Positions 33,976 through 44,887 of a stretch of 64,000 bases of DNA are shown here, in pieces (position 1 is the stretch's first letter; every line of letters begins with the position of its first letter). A program made the translations under genes and the position numbers. The DNA comes from Cryoendolithus antarcticus (Eukaryota > Ascomycota > Dothideomycetes > Cladosporiales > Cladosporiaceae). The notes under the pieces are model-generated. The model saw nothing but the letters and a program-made list of their open reading frames with translations, had not been told where the DNA came from and searched no databases. Where the stretch lies: positions 62,001-126,000 of the forward strand of contig NAJO01000022.1 in NCBI GenBank assembly GCA_002077065.1, in the 5' to 3' direction.

Positions 33976-35816
33976 ATGGCCGCCCGTAACAACAGCACGA
34001 CCTCGAGCGTCGGCGCACAGCAGCGCGACCGCAAACGCAGCGTAGCAGAAGAACCCGTCACTTCTGTCCTCTCAGGCGGCGACGTCCCCGTGCCCCGTGA
34101 TGGCGAAACCTGGGATGCCGACGAAGAAGTCCTCGCAGCACTAGGCTACAAACCCGAGTTCAAGCGCGAGTTCACGCTCTGGACGACCTTCTGCGTCTCC
34201 TTCGCCGTGCTCGGTTTGCTGCCGTCTTTCGCGTCGACGCTGTACTATGGTATGGGGTATGCGGGGACGGCGGGCATGACGTGGGGATGGCTGGTGGCTA
34301 TGATTGGGATACAGAGTGTGGCTGCTAGTATGGCCGAGTTGTGTAGTAGCATGCCGACATCTGGAGGTCTTTACTATGCTGCGGCTGTGCTCGCTGGCCC
34401 TCGTTGGGGACCATTGGCGTCGTGGCTTACGGGTTGGAGTAATTGGTTTGGGCAGGTCACCGGAGCGCCGAGTGTGAATTACGGGACTGCAGCCATGATC
34501 TTGGCGGCGGCGAGTATTCAGAACCCGGATTACGTACCCAATGACTATCAGGTATGCTGTCCATCGACTTGTGCTACCGGCACACGCTAACCCAAACAGA
34601 CATTTCTTCTTACGATCTTCATCATGATCATTCACGCCTGCATGGCGTCCTTCCCGACCCGCTGGATCGCCAAAGTCAACAGTGCCGGCTCGACGTTCAA
34701 CATGATCGCCCTAGTGATCGTGATCATCATCATCCCGGCAGCGTGCGACCGCACAGCCCACGGCCTCTCAAAGTTCAATCCCAGCAGCGCAGTCTGGGGC
34801 GATATCTACGAAGGCACCTCCTACCCCGCTGGAGTCTCCGTGCTCATGTCCTTCATCTCAGTCATCTGGACAATGAGCGGCTACGACAGTCCATTCCATC
34901 TCGCCGAAGAGTGCAGCAACGCCAACATCGCCTCTCCTCGCGCTATCTTCATGACTTCTGCCACCGGCGGCATCTTCGGCTGGTTCCTGCAGCTCGTGGT
35001 GGCCTATACAGTCGTCGACATCGACACAGTCCTCGGCTCCGATCTCGGCCAGCCCTTCGCTGCCTACCTCGTAGACGTCCTGCCCAAGCCCGTAGTCCTC
35101 GCAGTCCTCAGCCTAACAATAATAGCCGGCTTCGCGATGGGTCAAGGCTGCATGATCGCCGCGTAAGTCAATCCTCTCATTGCAACCTATACTTAGTTAA
35201 TGCTAACACAATCCATCCCAGCTCCCGCGTTACCTTCGCCTACGCCCGCGACGACTGCCTCCCCTTCTCCTTCCTGCTAAAGAAAGTCAACACCCGCACG
35301 CGAACGCCAGTAAACGCAGTCTGGTTCAATAGCCTCGTCGGCTGCCTGGTTCTGCTCCTGATCTTCGGCGGCAGCATAGCCATAGGCGCGATATTTTCCA
35401 TTGGTGCCCTCGCTGCTTTCGTGGCTTTCACGATTCCAATCTTCATCCGCGTCTTCTTCGTCGGGAACAATTTCCGCCCCGGCCCGTGGAATTTGGGACG
35501 GTTTAGTATCCCAATTGGGGTGGTGGCGAGCGCTTTCGTGGCACTCATGGTGCCGATCCTTTGCTTGCCAAGCGTGACGGGGAGTGATCTGGACGCGAGC
35601 GGTATGAATTGGACGGCTGTGGTTTACGGCGGACCGATGATTCTGGTTATGATTTGGTGGGTTGTGAGTGCGAGGAAGTGGTTTAAGGGTCCAAAGGTCA
35701 ATGTACAGCATATGATGTTGGGGAATGAGGGGGCTGTGATCGAGGGGAAGGAGGCGGGGAGCGGGAGTGAGGATGGCGAGGCTGTTGTCGTGGATGGGAA
35801 GGGGAAGGCGACTTGA
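33976..35816 (+). CDS. GABA/amino-acid permease (APC superfamily)
   Basis: Three exons (33976-34551, 34600-35162, 35222-35816) give about 577 residues; the introns are 48 and 59 nt. The protein has a 65-residue hydrophilic N-terminus and roughly twelve membrane segments. Family marks include the start of helix 1 (FTLWTTFCVSFAVLGLLPS), the SMAELCSSMPTSGGLYYA segment after helix 2, and WTMSGYDSPFHLAEECSNA, the conserved glycine-tyrosine-aspartate/acidic region of the Uga4/Bat1-type amino-acid/choline transporter (ACT) group. The loop ASRVTFAYARDDCLPFS is also typical. It should import GABA, choline or a related amine across the plasma or vacuolar membrane. The substrate is not determinable from sequence alone. 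The C-terminus is Gly/Glu-rich and hydrophilic. Confidence 0.9.
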
Positions 35817-36269
35817 GAGGACAAGATGTGACATATCACGTGCAGTTCTCTACAGCTGAAGCATGGCAATGGAACGACGAACGTATGGATCAATCTCTTT
35901 TTTGCGATCTCGTCCGCTCTGATTCTATGTGCGCGTCCGCGCGTGTCTTGTCGTTGGTCATACCTCCGTAAGCCCAGCCGCAGCGTCCTTTAAAGAGTTC
36001 TTCAATTGCCAAAATCTCGAATCAGGCCCCATGTGCTGCTAGGCTCTGGACCTTTGTTACACGCTGTTCATGCAGCGCGAACGAACATGGTGTCCGTCAT
36101 ACGATTTGAGTTTCATCGCAGACTCCTGTTTCGTCTTGACTGCTGTCAGCTGATCGACCACGAGACGAAAGCAGGATATTGTAGCCAGCCCAGAGTACAA
36201 TCCCTCCAGTCCAGCGCGTCCTGGACTATGCACCTCGTCGTGCCGAGGACTTCAGCACATCCGAGCACC
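35817..36269. other. Convergent 3' flanks of two transporter genes
   Basis: 453 nt between converging permease genes. No gene is supported. Confidence 0.4.
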
Positions 36270-37833
36270 TCAGTAAGTATACCTGAACCCCTCCCTTCCC
36301 TCCAACAAAACCTTCCCAGCCCGCTGCCTCCGATTCGCAACCCAGAACCCCATTGTGAACAACCCCACAACCCCCAAGATCACCAAATGACTCCCAATCG
36401 AGATCCACACTGCAGTGGCATACCTCGGCGCCTCCTTCTGTCTTACAATGTAACTCCCCGCAATGCCTCCCGCACCATTGAAAGCCGTGACAGTAGCAGC
36501 AGTGAAAGCCCTCTTCCACTGTCCCGCCACGTTGTTAGCCTGATACGCCGACAGCGCCGCCCAATTCGAGATGTAGGCGCCCGTGGCGAGGTAGACGCCG
36601 ATGTAGCGTGCTGTCGTGTCGCTTGCGAATCCAAGGAGACAGAAGCCCAGGATCAGGCAGAGAGAGTTGAAGGCTATGATGGGCCCGCGGGTGTTGTAGC
36701 GGTCGCCTAAGAAGGACGAAAGGAGGACGGGAATGACGGCATAGTAGTATGGTGGGGCGGAGAGTAGAATCGCTTTGTCAGAGGAGAAGCCCATCCCGCT
36801 TTGGAGGATTATCGGAAGGAAGTAGGACAGGGAGGTAGAGACCAAGTTTAGTAAAAAGTACAAGGCGGCGAAGCCGTAGACCTTGATGTCTCCTGCATGC
36901 CGGAGCACGGTTGACCAGGTGAAAGGCTCGGCTTCGACGTCTTTGCGATCGTGCTGGATGCGGGAGACCGCGAGCTTTCGCTCTTCGGGCGTGAGGAAGT
37001 AGAAGGACTTGTGAGCGTTCTCGGGAAAGTCTACGATCCAAAAGCGGGTAGCTAACGCAATGATACAGGTTATAAGGCCTTGGACAAGGAACATGTACTG
37101 CCATCCCTTAAAACCACCACGACCGTTGAGTTTGTTGAGCCCGAAGTTCACGATGCTGCCGGTGGCCAGAATGATGACCTGGCCGGATTGCAGAAAGGCA
37201 AAGCGGACTTGTTGCTCTTTGCGAGGGTACCAGCTGGAGATCAATACGGTGAGCCCAGGGTACACACCCGACATGGTCATACCCAGCAGGACTCGCAGGG
37301 CGATCATCTGTTTCCAAGTCGTGACGAAGGCTGTGCACATTGTGATCAGGCCGAAGGAGAAAGTAATAATCGGGAACCATATCCTTGGGCCAAAGGTACG
37401 CACGGCGATAGTGCTGGGGAGCTGGAAGGCTATGCTGGCAATCGTGAAGATGAAGATGCTGATCGAGTAGCGATTGCCTGTAAGGTCCAGGTCTGTGATC
37501 ATGGAGGTCACCGAGGCGGAAGAGATGACGCCGCTATCTAAAAGATTGAGAGAACATAGCACCCTTCATTGAATTGTCAACGCTATACTCCTGCTAGACG
37601 CATGGGTGTACGATTGCAAGCCTGACTTACCCGGCGATGGTGCAGAGTCTGAGGTCGACCTTCAATCGCAATCGTCGCTCGAGGGCCTTCTCGTCATCCG
37701 TAGGGTCGTCGCGGCGATCATCGTCCTCATCAATAGATCCATTAGGTACCTCCGTGTGGCCATTGGCTATGGTCTTGGTCGGCGAGGGCGATGGCGACGG
37801 CACGAGAGGCTCAGAGTATGAGTCGTCTGCCAT
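36270..37833 (-). CDS. MFS transporter, ACS (allantoate/nicotinate permease) family
   Basis: Two minus-strand exons (37833-37631, 37563-36270) give about 498 residues; the 67-nt intron starts GTAAGT and the junction gives TIAG|VLCSLNLLDS. About twelve membrane segments are visible. The first loop has LDLTGNRYSISIFIFTIASI, then TFGPRIWFP, and ALRVLLGMTMSGVYPGLTVL with ISSWYPRKEQQVRFA, all hallmarks of the anion:cation symporter family that includes Dal5, Tna1 and Fen2. The central loop has DFPENAHKSFYFLTPEERK, also a family hallmark. C-terminal half: YISNWAALSAYQANNVAGQWKRA is marked (NVAGxxKR). Likely substrate is an organic anion such as allantoate, nicotinate or pantothenate, driven by protons. 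The exact one cannot be assigned. Confidence 0.9.
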
Positions 37834-38434
37834 GATGGATCGTGAAGGTCGCTGAACTGGAGAGAGGTGGCATCAATAGCCTCAATGAAGTCTTCACATA
37901 GTGTATGAGACGTCAGTCAAAGGATTAATCGTTCTTGCCGTATCGAGGTTCCGACTGTGAGTGGGGCAGAACTCTCGCAAGACAGGACAAGGTGCATCCA
38001 TCCGAATCACGACATAATACTAGTGCGATGTCGCATCGGGATGTCTCAAGGCACGCGCGGTTCTGATGATTCTGATATATGGCTCGATCTGCTACAATCT
38101 AGCTACATTCTTCACATGCCTGAGCACAGCCATTATCTACATACTCTCCAACATGCATTCGTCGAGTCGTCGTCTCACATCGTCCGTCATCCAAAGCCAT
38201 GTACAATGCAGCGATAAACAGTCATAAAGTCCATAAGATCATGCCATCCTAAACATCAAGTCATAAGTATGCCGTCCCCTTCGTCGTTTTCATGCTGGGT
38301 ATCGCTCGATCGCTCGTCTTCATGTAGGTTCCCTTCCTCCGTGCATGCATGTCATCTCTCGTCGTTCCAATTCGTAGATAAAGGAAATAAGTATGTTATA
38401 GCCGAAAACGTTATTCGTTCAGGTCGAGGCCGGG
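37834..38434. other. Intergenic, promoter of the MFS gene and 3' flank of bZIP gene
   Basis: About 600 nt between two minus-strand genes. No gene is supported. The AT content is higher near 38090-38290. Confidence 0.4.
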
Positions 38435-40507
38435 TCACAACTCGACCTTGTGCCCCGTCTCTCGATCCCGTCTCTCCTTCTCCCCCACCATCTCGCGGAA
38501 TTGTCTCACGACGTCGGCGGGGATTTGATCGAAGAGCAGATTCCGCGTCCAGACTTCTGCTTGACTGCCATCAGCGTTCGTGGGTTGCGTCAGCGCGTCA
38601 GCGCGTCAGCCAGCGTCCGCCGTTGTGTCGGTGGCTGATGATCTGGCAGATCGTACTCCGAGTCCTCGCCCGAGAGCGCAGCGTACTGTGCTGGCGTCAG
38701 CGCGAACGCTGCGTCGAATTGTTGCTGCTTCGATGGTGCAGTCAGCTGGTGCTGGAGTGTATCCAGCCGACTTGTAGGATGATGTGAAGGGAACGGCTCA
38801 TGATGTTGAGGATGCGATGGTGCGCCTGGGTGCTCTCGTGCGGAGGGTACGGCAGCTGCATTGGCTTCCTGGAGCAGGTTGTTCAGCACCGCAGGCGCGG
38901 CAGCGCGAACCTCCGAGGTGATCGGAAGATCCGAAGTAGATGTCGTGGCGGGTCTGGAAGCGACAAAGGCGCCACAGAGCAGGAGCATGAAGAGCAGGCC
39001 GGACGCGAGAGGCTGCTGAGCATCGTCCGCTGTCTTCTTCGTCAAAGGTACAATGGTACTCGACGAAGCCTTCTTCTCGACCACAGGATGTGACTTCACC
39101 TGCTGTTCCATCGACGCAGTATGGTGATCAAAGCCGAAGTCCGAGGTGCTCCCGTGCAGATCATCAAAACCACCAAAATCCCACTCATGATGCCCAATAC
39201 TCATAGCCTCCATCTCAGCATTGAAGTCCGTAAATCCAGTACTACTCGGTGCAGCAGACATCAACGGCGCCGGTCCAGCCTCGATCTGCTCAGTGAGCGC
39301 CATCAGACGCCTGCGCAAGCTTGATGTCTCCTCATTGTGCCTCATTTCCATATCCCTCTTCTCCAGGTGCATGCTGTCGATGATATGTTCCGCTTCCTGT
39401 CTGCGGTGGATCAGAATTTGACGGTCGTGAAGGAGCTGGTCACGCTCGACGCTGAGGTCTGCGACTTGTTGCTCAAGCATCTGCATTGTGTTCGAGTAGC
39501 TCTTTTCGCGGCCTTCGAGGTCTTCGGTGTGCTTCTTCTTACGTTGTCGTGAGGCAAGGCTACGATTATGTCAGTGACTACTGCAATAATTAGATATTCA
39601 GGCAAACATACGCAGCCTCCCGATTCCTCAACAATCTTTTCTGCTGCTTCAACTCCTTCAGCATATCTTCATCCTTGGTCTTCTCGATGAGATCATCAAT
39701 AGTATGAATATTCCGCTCCTGCGGAATGTCAATCCGGCCATTCTTCTTGCGAATGCCGTCTCGTCGTTGAAAGTCGACCATAGTTCTCGGCGGACTATTA
39801 GGTCGCATTCGCTTCAGCACAGGCCGGGCATCCCTTTCCTGCTGGGCCATACCCATCCAGTCCTGATGTGAGTGCGGCGACATCGGCGTCTGGACTTGCG
39901 GTGCCGGGATGAAGTTCGGCTCTGGTGGTGGAGGGCCGCTGAACATTGGCTGTGCTGGCGGTGGAGCATGGTAGCTAGCATGTGCGCTTCCACTTCGGTG
40001 CATGAATGACGCGCCCTCGACAACTTGAGGTTGCGGCACGCTCTCATACCCAGGCGCAGGTGTAGCATGTCCACTGCCATGCGGCACCGACCACGAGCCA
40101 TGAAGAGGTGGCTGCTGCGAATACACAGGCACATGCGACACACTATGGTGCCTCACGAACCCATTCGTATCCTCGTGATACTGGCCCACGAATCCAGCAG
40201 GTGATGTTTGCTCTACCTCAGGCAGCCCTCCATGATATGTCGGATCCCAAGTATGCGGGTCTGCAGGTGACAGCACACCAGATGAGGTGGCGAAAGAGTC
40301 CTTCCGGTACTGATGCATTGGACCTTGCATGAGATCCGCGGCCGAGTCAAAGCCAGCACCAGTCGGGTCCAGAAGCTCGTCTTCGTCAAGCGTAGTGTAA
40401 GGCCGTTTAGGCTCAAGATGGTAATGTGCGTGATGAGATGAGTTGTTGGGCAGATCCGCAGAAGTGTGATTGTAGGCGAATTTCCGTCGTGCGCCGGCCT
40501 GGGCCAT
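38435..40507 (-). CDS. bZIP transcription factor with hydrophobic segment; frame broken near 3' end
   Basis: Two exons. Exon 1 is taken from an ATG at 40507 down to 39612; exon 2 runs from 39559. As sequenced the frame stops at 38590-38592, giving 621 residues; the span to 38435 includes an out-of-frame coding-like extension. The basic region is NREAALASR (N-X7-R) with RQRKKKH, followed by a long heptad coiled coil (MQMLEQQVADLSVERDQLL). About 110 residues on is a 16-18 residue hydrophobic run, ASGLLFMLLLCGAFVA, that could anchor it in a membrane. Three tandem copies of an 8-nt unit at 38587-38610 shift the frame into the TGA. With two copies the frame would continue through about 50 conserved-looking residues (NLLFDQIPADVVRQFREMV) to a TGA at 38435. 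A 92-nt intron (38656-38565) is the alternative. The start is uncertain: the frame is open upstream without ATG, and a spliced ATG at 40670 also fits. Confidence 0.7.
38587..38610. repeat. Three tandem copies of an 8-nt unit
   Basis: Three perfect copies of gcgtcagc (plus strand), read as GCTGACGC in the bZIP gene. Because 8 is not a multiple of 3, gain or loss of one copy changes the frame downstream. Confidence 0.95.
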
Positions 40508-42464
40508 TGCCACAGGCAGGGGTGCGTTAGAAAGCCGGTTCTTGAGATTCGCGACACTCGTCACAAACGGTGTGCAAGTGAGGTCGGATGCTCGAAGCGG
40601 TGTGGATAGGCGGCTGGATTCGGAAGGGTGCGAATGCCGGCTGCCCGCTGCCTTACCGCGCCAGCGACATCCGGACTTTGCTGTGATAGACTAGGTTATG
40701 GGTAGCGGCGTAGAGCGGACGCGAGGATCGGCGCGTGGTGAGTATTCGAGTCGTGTTGATTGCTTGCTGCTCGTTGTCGATCAGATGTCGACTTTCGCAC
40801 GAGATGCTGACGGCAACAGCGGGGTCCAGAACTTTGGGTTACGGCGAGACGACAATCAATGCTTCTTGAGGAAGAGCGTGAAAACCACAGACAGGGTCAC
40901 GCCGGCTCTGATAAACACACGAGAGTCATGACATGCCCTCGAATGCAAAGCAAAGCAAGAACTTGAGTATCATGTCATCAGCGGACTTGCGAGGCTAGAG
41001 TACAGCCCGACGTCTGCGGTGCAGTAACACCCAATCCCCACGCGGGTTGAGCTGATTTGCTTGGCTGTGAGGGGCGGACTCGCAGGAAACGGAGCCTGAA
41101 GTGTCGGGTATCGCTGCAGCAGCATGCAGCAGCTCCGCTCACATGGTTGGTTGGCGTGCGCTCTCGTGCATACAGGTGCCCAATCCGTCCGTGTTTCACT
41201 GGAGAAGCAAGTTCCGGGGTCTTGCTGCCCACGAGGCGGAGAGACTTTCAGCAAGCCATGAGATGAGTGCATCTGCCGTGCTATCCCAATGGCGTCGAGA
41301 TCGTGAGGCGCTGATGGCATGTTTTGCTGATACCGGTGTTTGCGAAGCCGAGTTGCTCACGCGCCGACAATTGGACCGAGATCTCGCACGCGGAACGCTG
41401 TCTCGAACACCCATCTCGTGACACCCCTCGCGTGTGCCCTGTGATTTGAGCACACCATCGAGTGCCATGCGACATTGATAGTGAGAAACACATGAGGTCG
41501 ATAAATTCCACGAGGGAACATTGGTAGCCTTAGCGATCTGACTTTCCTTTCCCGGCGGGCCCGAGCGCCCGTGAGCTTATATACATGTAAGTTACTCGTC
41601 GATGCCCAACCTTATGGCACTGTGAGAGATGCCATCATTGCGCTTCAAGTAGAGAGTATTGCACCCTATCGTGCAGCTCTGTAGGTCACCGCCAGTTCTA
41701 TGGGCCGTGGAAAGCTGAAAGTGAAGCGAGGGACAAGGTGGGATCGAATGACTCTGACCCGCCTGTCATGACATTACTGCGGCAGCATCTCTGAACGTCA
41801 AGCCTAATGTTTCGCCCTGCAAGTGCTTCATAGCTACATAGCTCATGAATGGGACTGATGGCAGGACATCTACACCCATCCCCGATCTATCTCTCGGGCT
41901 CGGCTGATACTTGTTCCCTCAGGCAGCAGGCTCGTCATCTAACCCGTACCTGCAGCCTTGCTCCAACCATTGGCAGCCGTTGTCGCGCTGACAAACCTGC
42001 GTCGTACTTCCGTGCGAGTGCAGCAAGCTGTGAAGCGGTACGTACCACTTTTAGCCCCCACACGAGCTCACAATAGTGAGCTGCAGTGTTGCCCAAGCAG
42101 TGCAGTGTATTCATGAGTCAGCCCGCCAGATCGAAAATAGCCTTTGCAATGGTTAGGTAGTTTCGACACTTGCTACTGCCGTACTTGAAAGTCCATGTGG
42201 TCGTTCAGACCGATGGAGTCTTCGCTCCAGTGATAGACGATTCAGAGACCAACATTGCAGGCGCTCTTGCATGGTCTCACATCGCTTGCGAGTGCGAGTC
42301 GTGCTCGATCGTAGCGTATTTAGATCGTAGCGCTCGTTTGAGCGCGTTGAGTGTGATGCAAAGTGCCGCAGGATCAGCCTTGCGCTGCCCTGCCCTGCCA
42401 GAGGGCTCGTGGCTCGTTGCTCTATTGCGTCCTAGGCCGTCACTCAGAGTCTTGCGTATCTGGC
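40508..42464. other. Gene-free stretch between bZIP and NSA2 genes
   Basis: Nearly 2 kb with no supported gene. The first 160 nt may hold the 5' leader or a tiny first exon of the bZIP gene (ATG at 40670). A TATA-like cttatatacatg lies at about 41577-41588. A 106-codon frame at 41101-41421 shows no family character. Confidence 0.45.
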
Positions 42465-43306
42465 TCAAACGAGCAGCACACTGCAGAATTGATCAGTAAC
42501 GCACTCATCCTCTCACATCATAGCAGCAAGACTCACGCATTCACACAGCCATCATTCTCACAGTTGTTCGTAATCTGCGCCCATCGTCCCCACACCACCT
42601 TGCCACCTGCTGTCACCAAACCCAGCTCACTAACATTGACCTCAATAATCGTTCCCTTCGTCAACACACCCAGCTGCGTATACATCGGATTCTGCGGGTT
42701 CTTCTTGACACTTATGATGGGCAGCTGCACGGTCACGCCAAGCTCCGGGTGCGTTACATTGCACTTCTTGTATCGCAAGCCCATGGGCCGGATGAAGCGC
42801 TCATATTTCACGGGCCGGCGAGTGAAATCTGGGCCAACGAAAGTAGGTTTCGTGATCATGCGTTTCCAGGACTTCTTTGCAGTCTTTTTGCCCGTCTTGA
42901 CGACTTTGAACATTTCTTCTTCTGCGATACCGCGGACCTTAGGCAGCGGCACAGAGAACTTCGCAGCTTTCTCATTCCGCTTGTTCTTGATAGCCGAGCT
43001 GAGCGCTTTCGCATTGCCTTGATTCGAGCGATCAAGCAGGTATGAAGGTAGAGGGGTGGTGGAGGGTGCAGCAGGCTCGTTCGATTTGACGTTCTTCTCC
43101 TCTTGCTGCCGGATCTGCTTCTTCATCTGGATCTTCTCCTTCCGCCGTGTCTCTTGGTAGAGCTTTGCGCGCAGACCGCGGTAATTTTGGGCTTTCTTCG
43201 AGGCATGATGGCCTTCGCGAGCGGTGCGCTTTCGGGTCCGCTCCTCATGGTCTAGCCGCTTGCCATGCTGCTTGGTGAAGCGCTCGATGTACTCGTTTTG
43301 AGGCAT
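42465..43306 (-). CDS. NSA2: 60S ribosome biogenesis factor Nsa2
   Basis: Two minus-strand exons (43306-42537, 42480-42465) give 261 residues, the same length as yeast Nsa2. The last exon is only 16 nt: splicing out the 56-nt intron adds the conserved ending VLLV after DGCVNA. Nsa2 is a pre-60S assembly factor required for 27SB rRNA processing. The start [20 protein letters not shown], the basic helix [20 protein letters not shown], and the C-terminal beta domain resembling S8e ([39 protein letters not shown]) are all present. It faces the bL21m gene across a 190-nt promoter. Confidence 0.96.
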
Positions 43307-43496
43307 CTTGAGCTGCTGTAAGGGTGGTCTGTAGTTGTAGATAGATGAACAGAAAGATGTGTTCTACGGCAAATGCAAGTCTCGAACGTGAAATCTTGGC
43401 GCTTTGACTTTCTGGCGGGAGTACCCGTTCGAGATGGGTGGACTGCGAGCTGCAGTAGGTGCATTGGGGACATTTTCCCATCATTATCATAACATC
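43307..43496. promoter_or_regulatory. Shared divergent promoter NSA2 / bL21m
   Basis: Only 190 nt separate the two ATGs of head-to-head genes for cytosolic ribosome assembly and a mitochondrial ribosomal protein. Both promoters must overlap. No specific motif is claimed. Confidence 0.6.
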
Positions 43497-44264
43497 ATGG
43501 CGGCCTCACTGCTCCACGTCGTCAAGCGCTCGACACTGTCCTCCCGCAATTACCTTCCTCCTACTTTCCTCCTCCCCTGGACCGCCAACCTCACCACCGT
43601 AACCCACTCCACCACCCCCGATCTCCCGCCTTCGAGTCTCCTTACCCCGGATGCCCCCCTAGTCGCTGCTTCGCCTGCCCCTTCGTCTACGACGATCCAC
43701 CAACCACTTTCATCTCCTCCAGCAGCTGCTCGAGACGCATCTCCATCACTCACTACCCTCCTCCCCGCCCTACGCGCCCAAACCCCCCACTACATTCAAG
43801 CCCACATCCACGGGAAACCCTACCTCCTCACCCCAGGCGACACCCTGCGCCTTCCCTTCCGCATGCCTGGTGTCGAACCCGGCGACATCCTTCGCCTAGA
43901 CCGCGCGACGTTGTACGGTTCTCGAGAGTACACCCTAAAACCGCCGGCGCCGACACCGATGCTTCGCAGCCCGGCGGCCGCGTTCGGGAGACAGACGCGT
44001 GAGGTTGAGGGAGGTGGACAAGTAGAGGTGGGCATGGCGCCACACTTCATTCCGCACATTGCGAAGGGGAAGGTGACGTACCTGGATGAGGGGCTATTTG
44101 TTTGCAGGGCTGTGGTTATGGGTGTTGAGAGCGAGCCGATGAGGGTCATGGAGAAGACTAAGCGGAGGCAACGGCATGTAAAGCGGGTGAAGAGCAAAGG
44201 TGCTTTCACTATACTTAAGATCAGGGAGATAAGGTTGAGAGGGGAGGGGGAGGGGGAGGAGTGA
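43497..44264 (+). CDS. MRPL49: Mitochondrial large-subunit ribosomal protein bL21m
   Basis: A single-exon protein of 255 residues from the ATG at 43497. The first 30 residues are basic and Ser/Leu-rich with no acidic residue (MAASLLHVVKRSTLSSRNYL), as in a mitochondrial presequence. After a Pro/Thr/Ser-rich stretch, the bL21 fold begins near 95: HYIQAHIHGKPYLLTPGDTL, RLPFRMPGVEPGDILRLDRA, then after a loop GKVTYLDEGLFVCRAVVMGV and the end RRQRHVKRVKSKGAFTILKI. The corresponding yeast protein is Mrpl49. The tail is Arg/Glu-rich. Confidence 0.9.
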   Translation: MAASLLHVVKRSTLSSRNYLPPTFLLPWTANLTTVTHSTTPDLPPSSLLTPDAPLVAASPAPSSTTIHQPLSSPPAAARDASPSLTTLLPALRAQTPHYIQAHIHGKPYLLTPGDTLRLPFRMPGVEPGDILRLDRATLYGSREYTLKPPAPTPMLRSPAAAFGRQTREVEGGGQVEVGMAPHFIPHIAKGKVTYLDEGLFVCRAVVMGVESEPMRVMEKTKRRQRHVKRVKSKGAFTILKIREIRLRGEGEGEE

Positions 44265-44887
44265 TTGAAATGGGATGCTGGGTAGCTTGGTGGCAACAGA
44301 GCAAGTCTTGGAGATGGACTAGATAAGACAGTGCAGACATAGCAGATTGAGGTAGAGGGCTAGATTGTCGATCGTGGCATCCGCAGCTGGCACAGGGCTG
44401 GATCGGACTGCCGTGGGTTCTAGAGACGTCGGACCCGCGCGTGTGTTGTGGTCCAGGACGCACGCCTACACGCTGAGCCTAGCGCCACAGCGTGGTAAGT
44501 TCGTGGAGCACGCCCAAGAGGCAGGGAGTAGTTGGCGACGAAGGTATCGCGATCAGCGAAGTCAATCACCCAAACTCGAAGAGAAACAGTACGGCATGCA
44601 GATACAGGTGCGCATGCTTGTAGAATATGTATGAATATATCGCATATATCAACAACTTGACTACAAACTTGTCAGGCGACAACCGTGTGTTCGTCATGAT
44701 TCAGATGCTATGCTACAAATCGTACAATTCAGTCTATGGCTCTTCGTTGTACAAGCCAGAGCGGAAATGCTCGCTACAATCTGCCAATGCTTTCCCACAA
44801 ATGCCGATGCCCACGCTGTATGCCACCAGCGCCATGCTATGCTCAAGGCTCTGCCTCCCGCTGTGCAACAAATGGTCTTCACACACA
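44265..44887. other. Convergent 3' flanks of bL21m and kinase genes
   Basis: 623 nt between converging genes, AT-rich near 44620-44720. No gene is supported. Confidence 0.4.

Noticed and set aside
38435..38670. HAC1-like unconventional (Ire1) splicing of the bZIP mRNA
   Set aside because: No paired hairpins with the expected loop cleavage sites were seen, and a simple 8-nt repeat or an ordinary GT-AG intron explains the frame change.
41101..41421. 106-codon frame in the gap between bZIP and NSA2
   Set aside because: Mixed composition, no motif; overlapping minus-strand frames are equally long.
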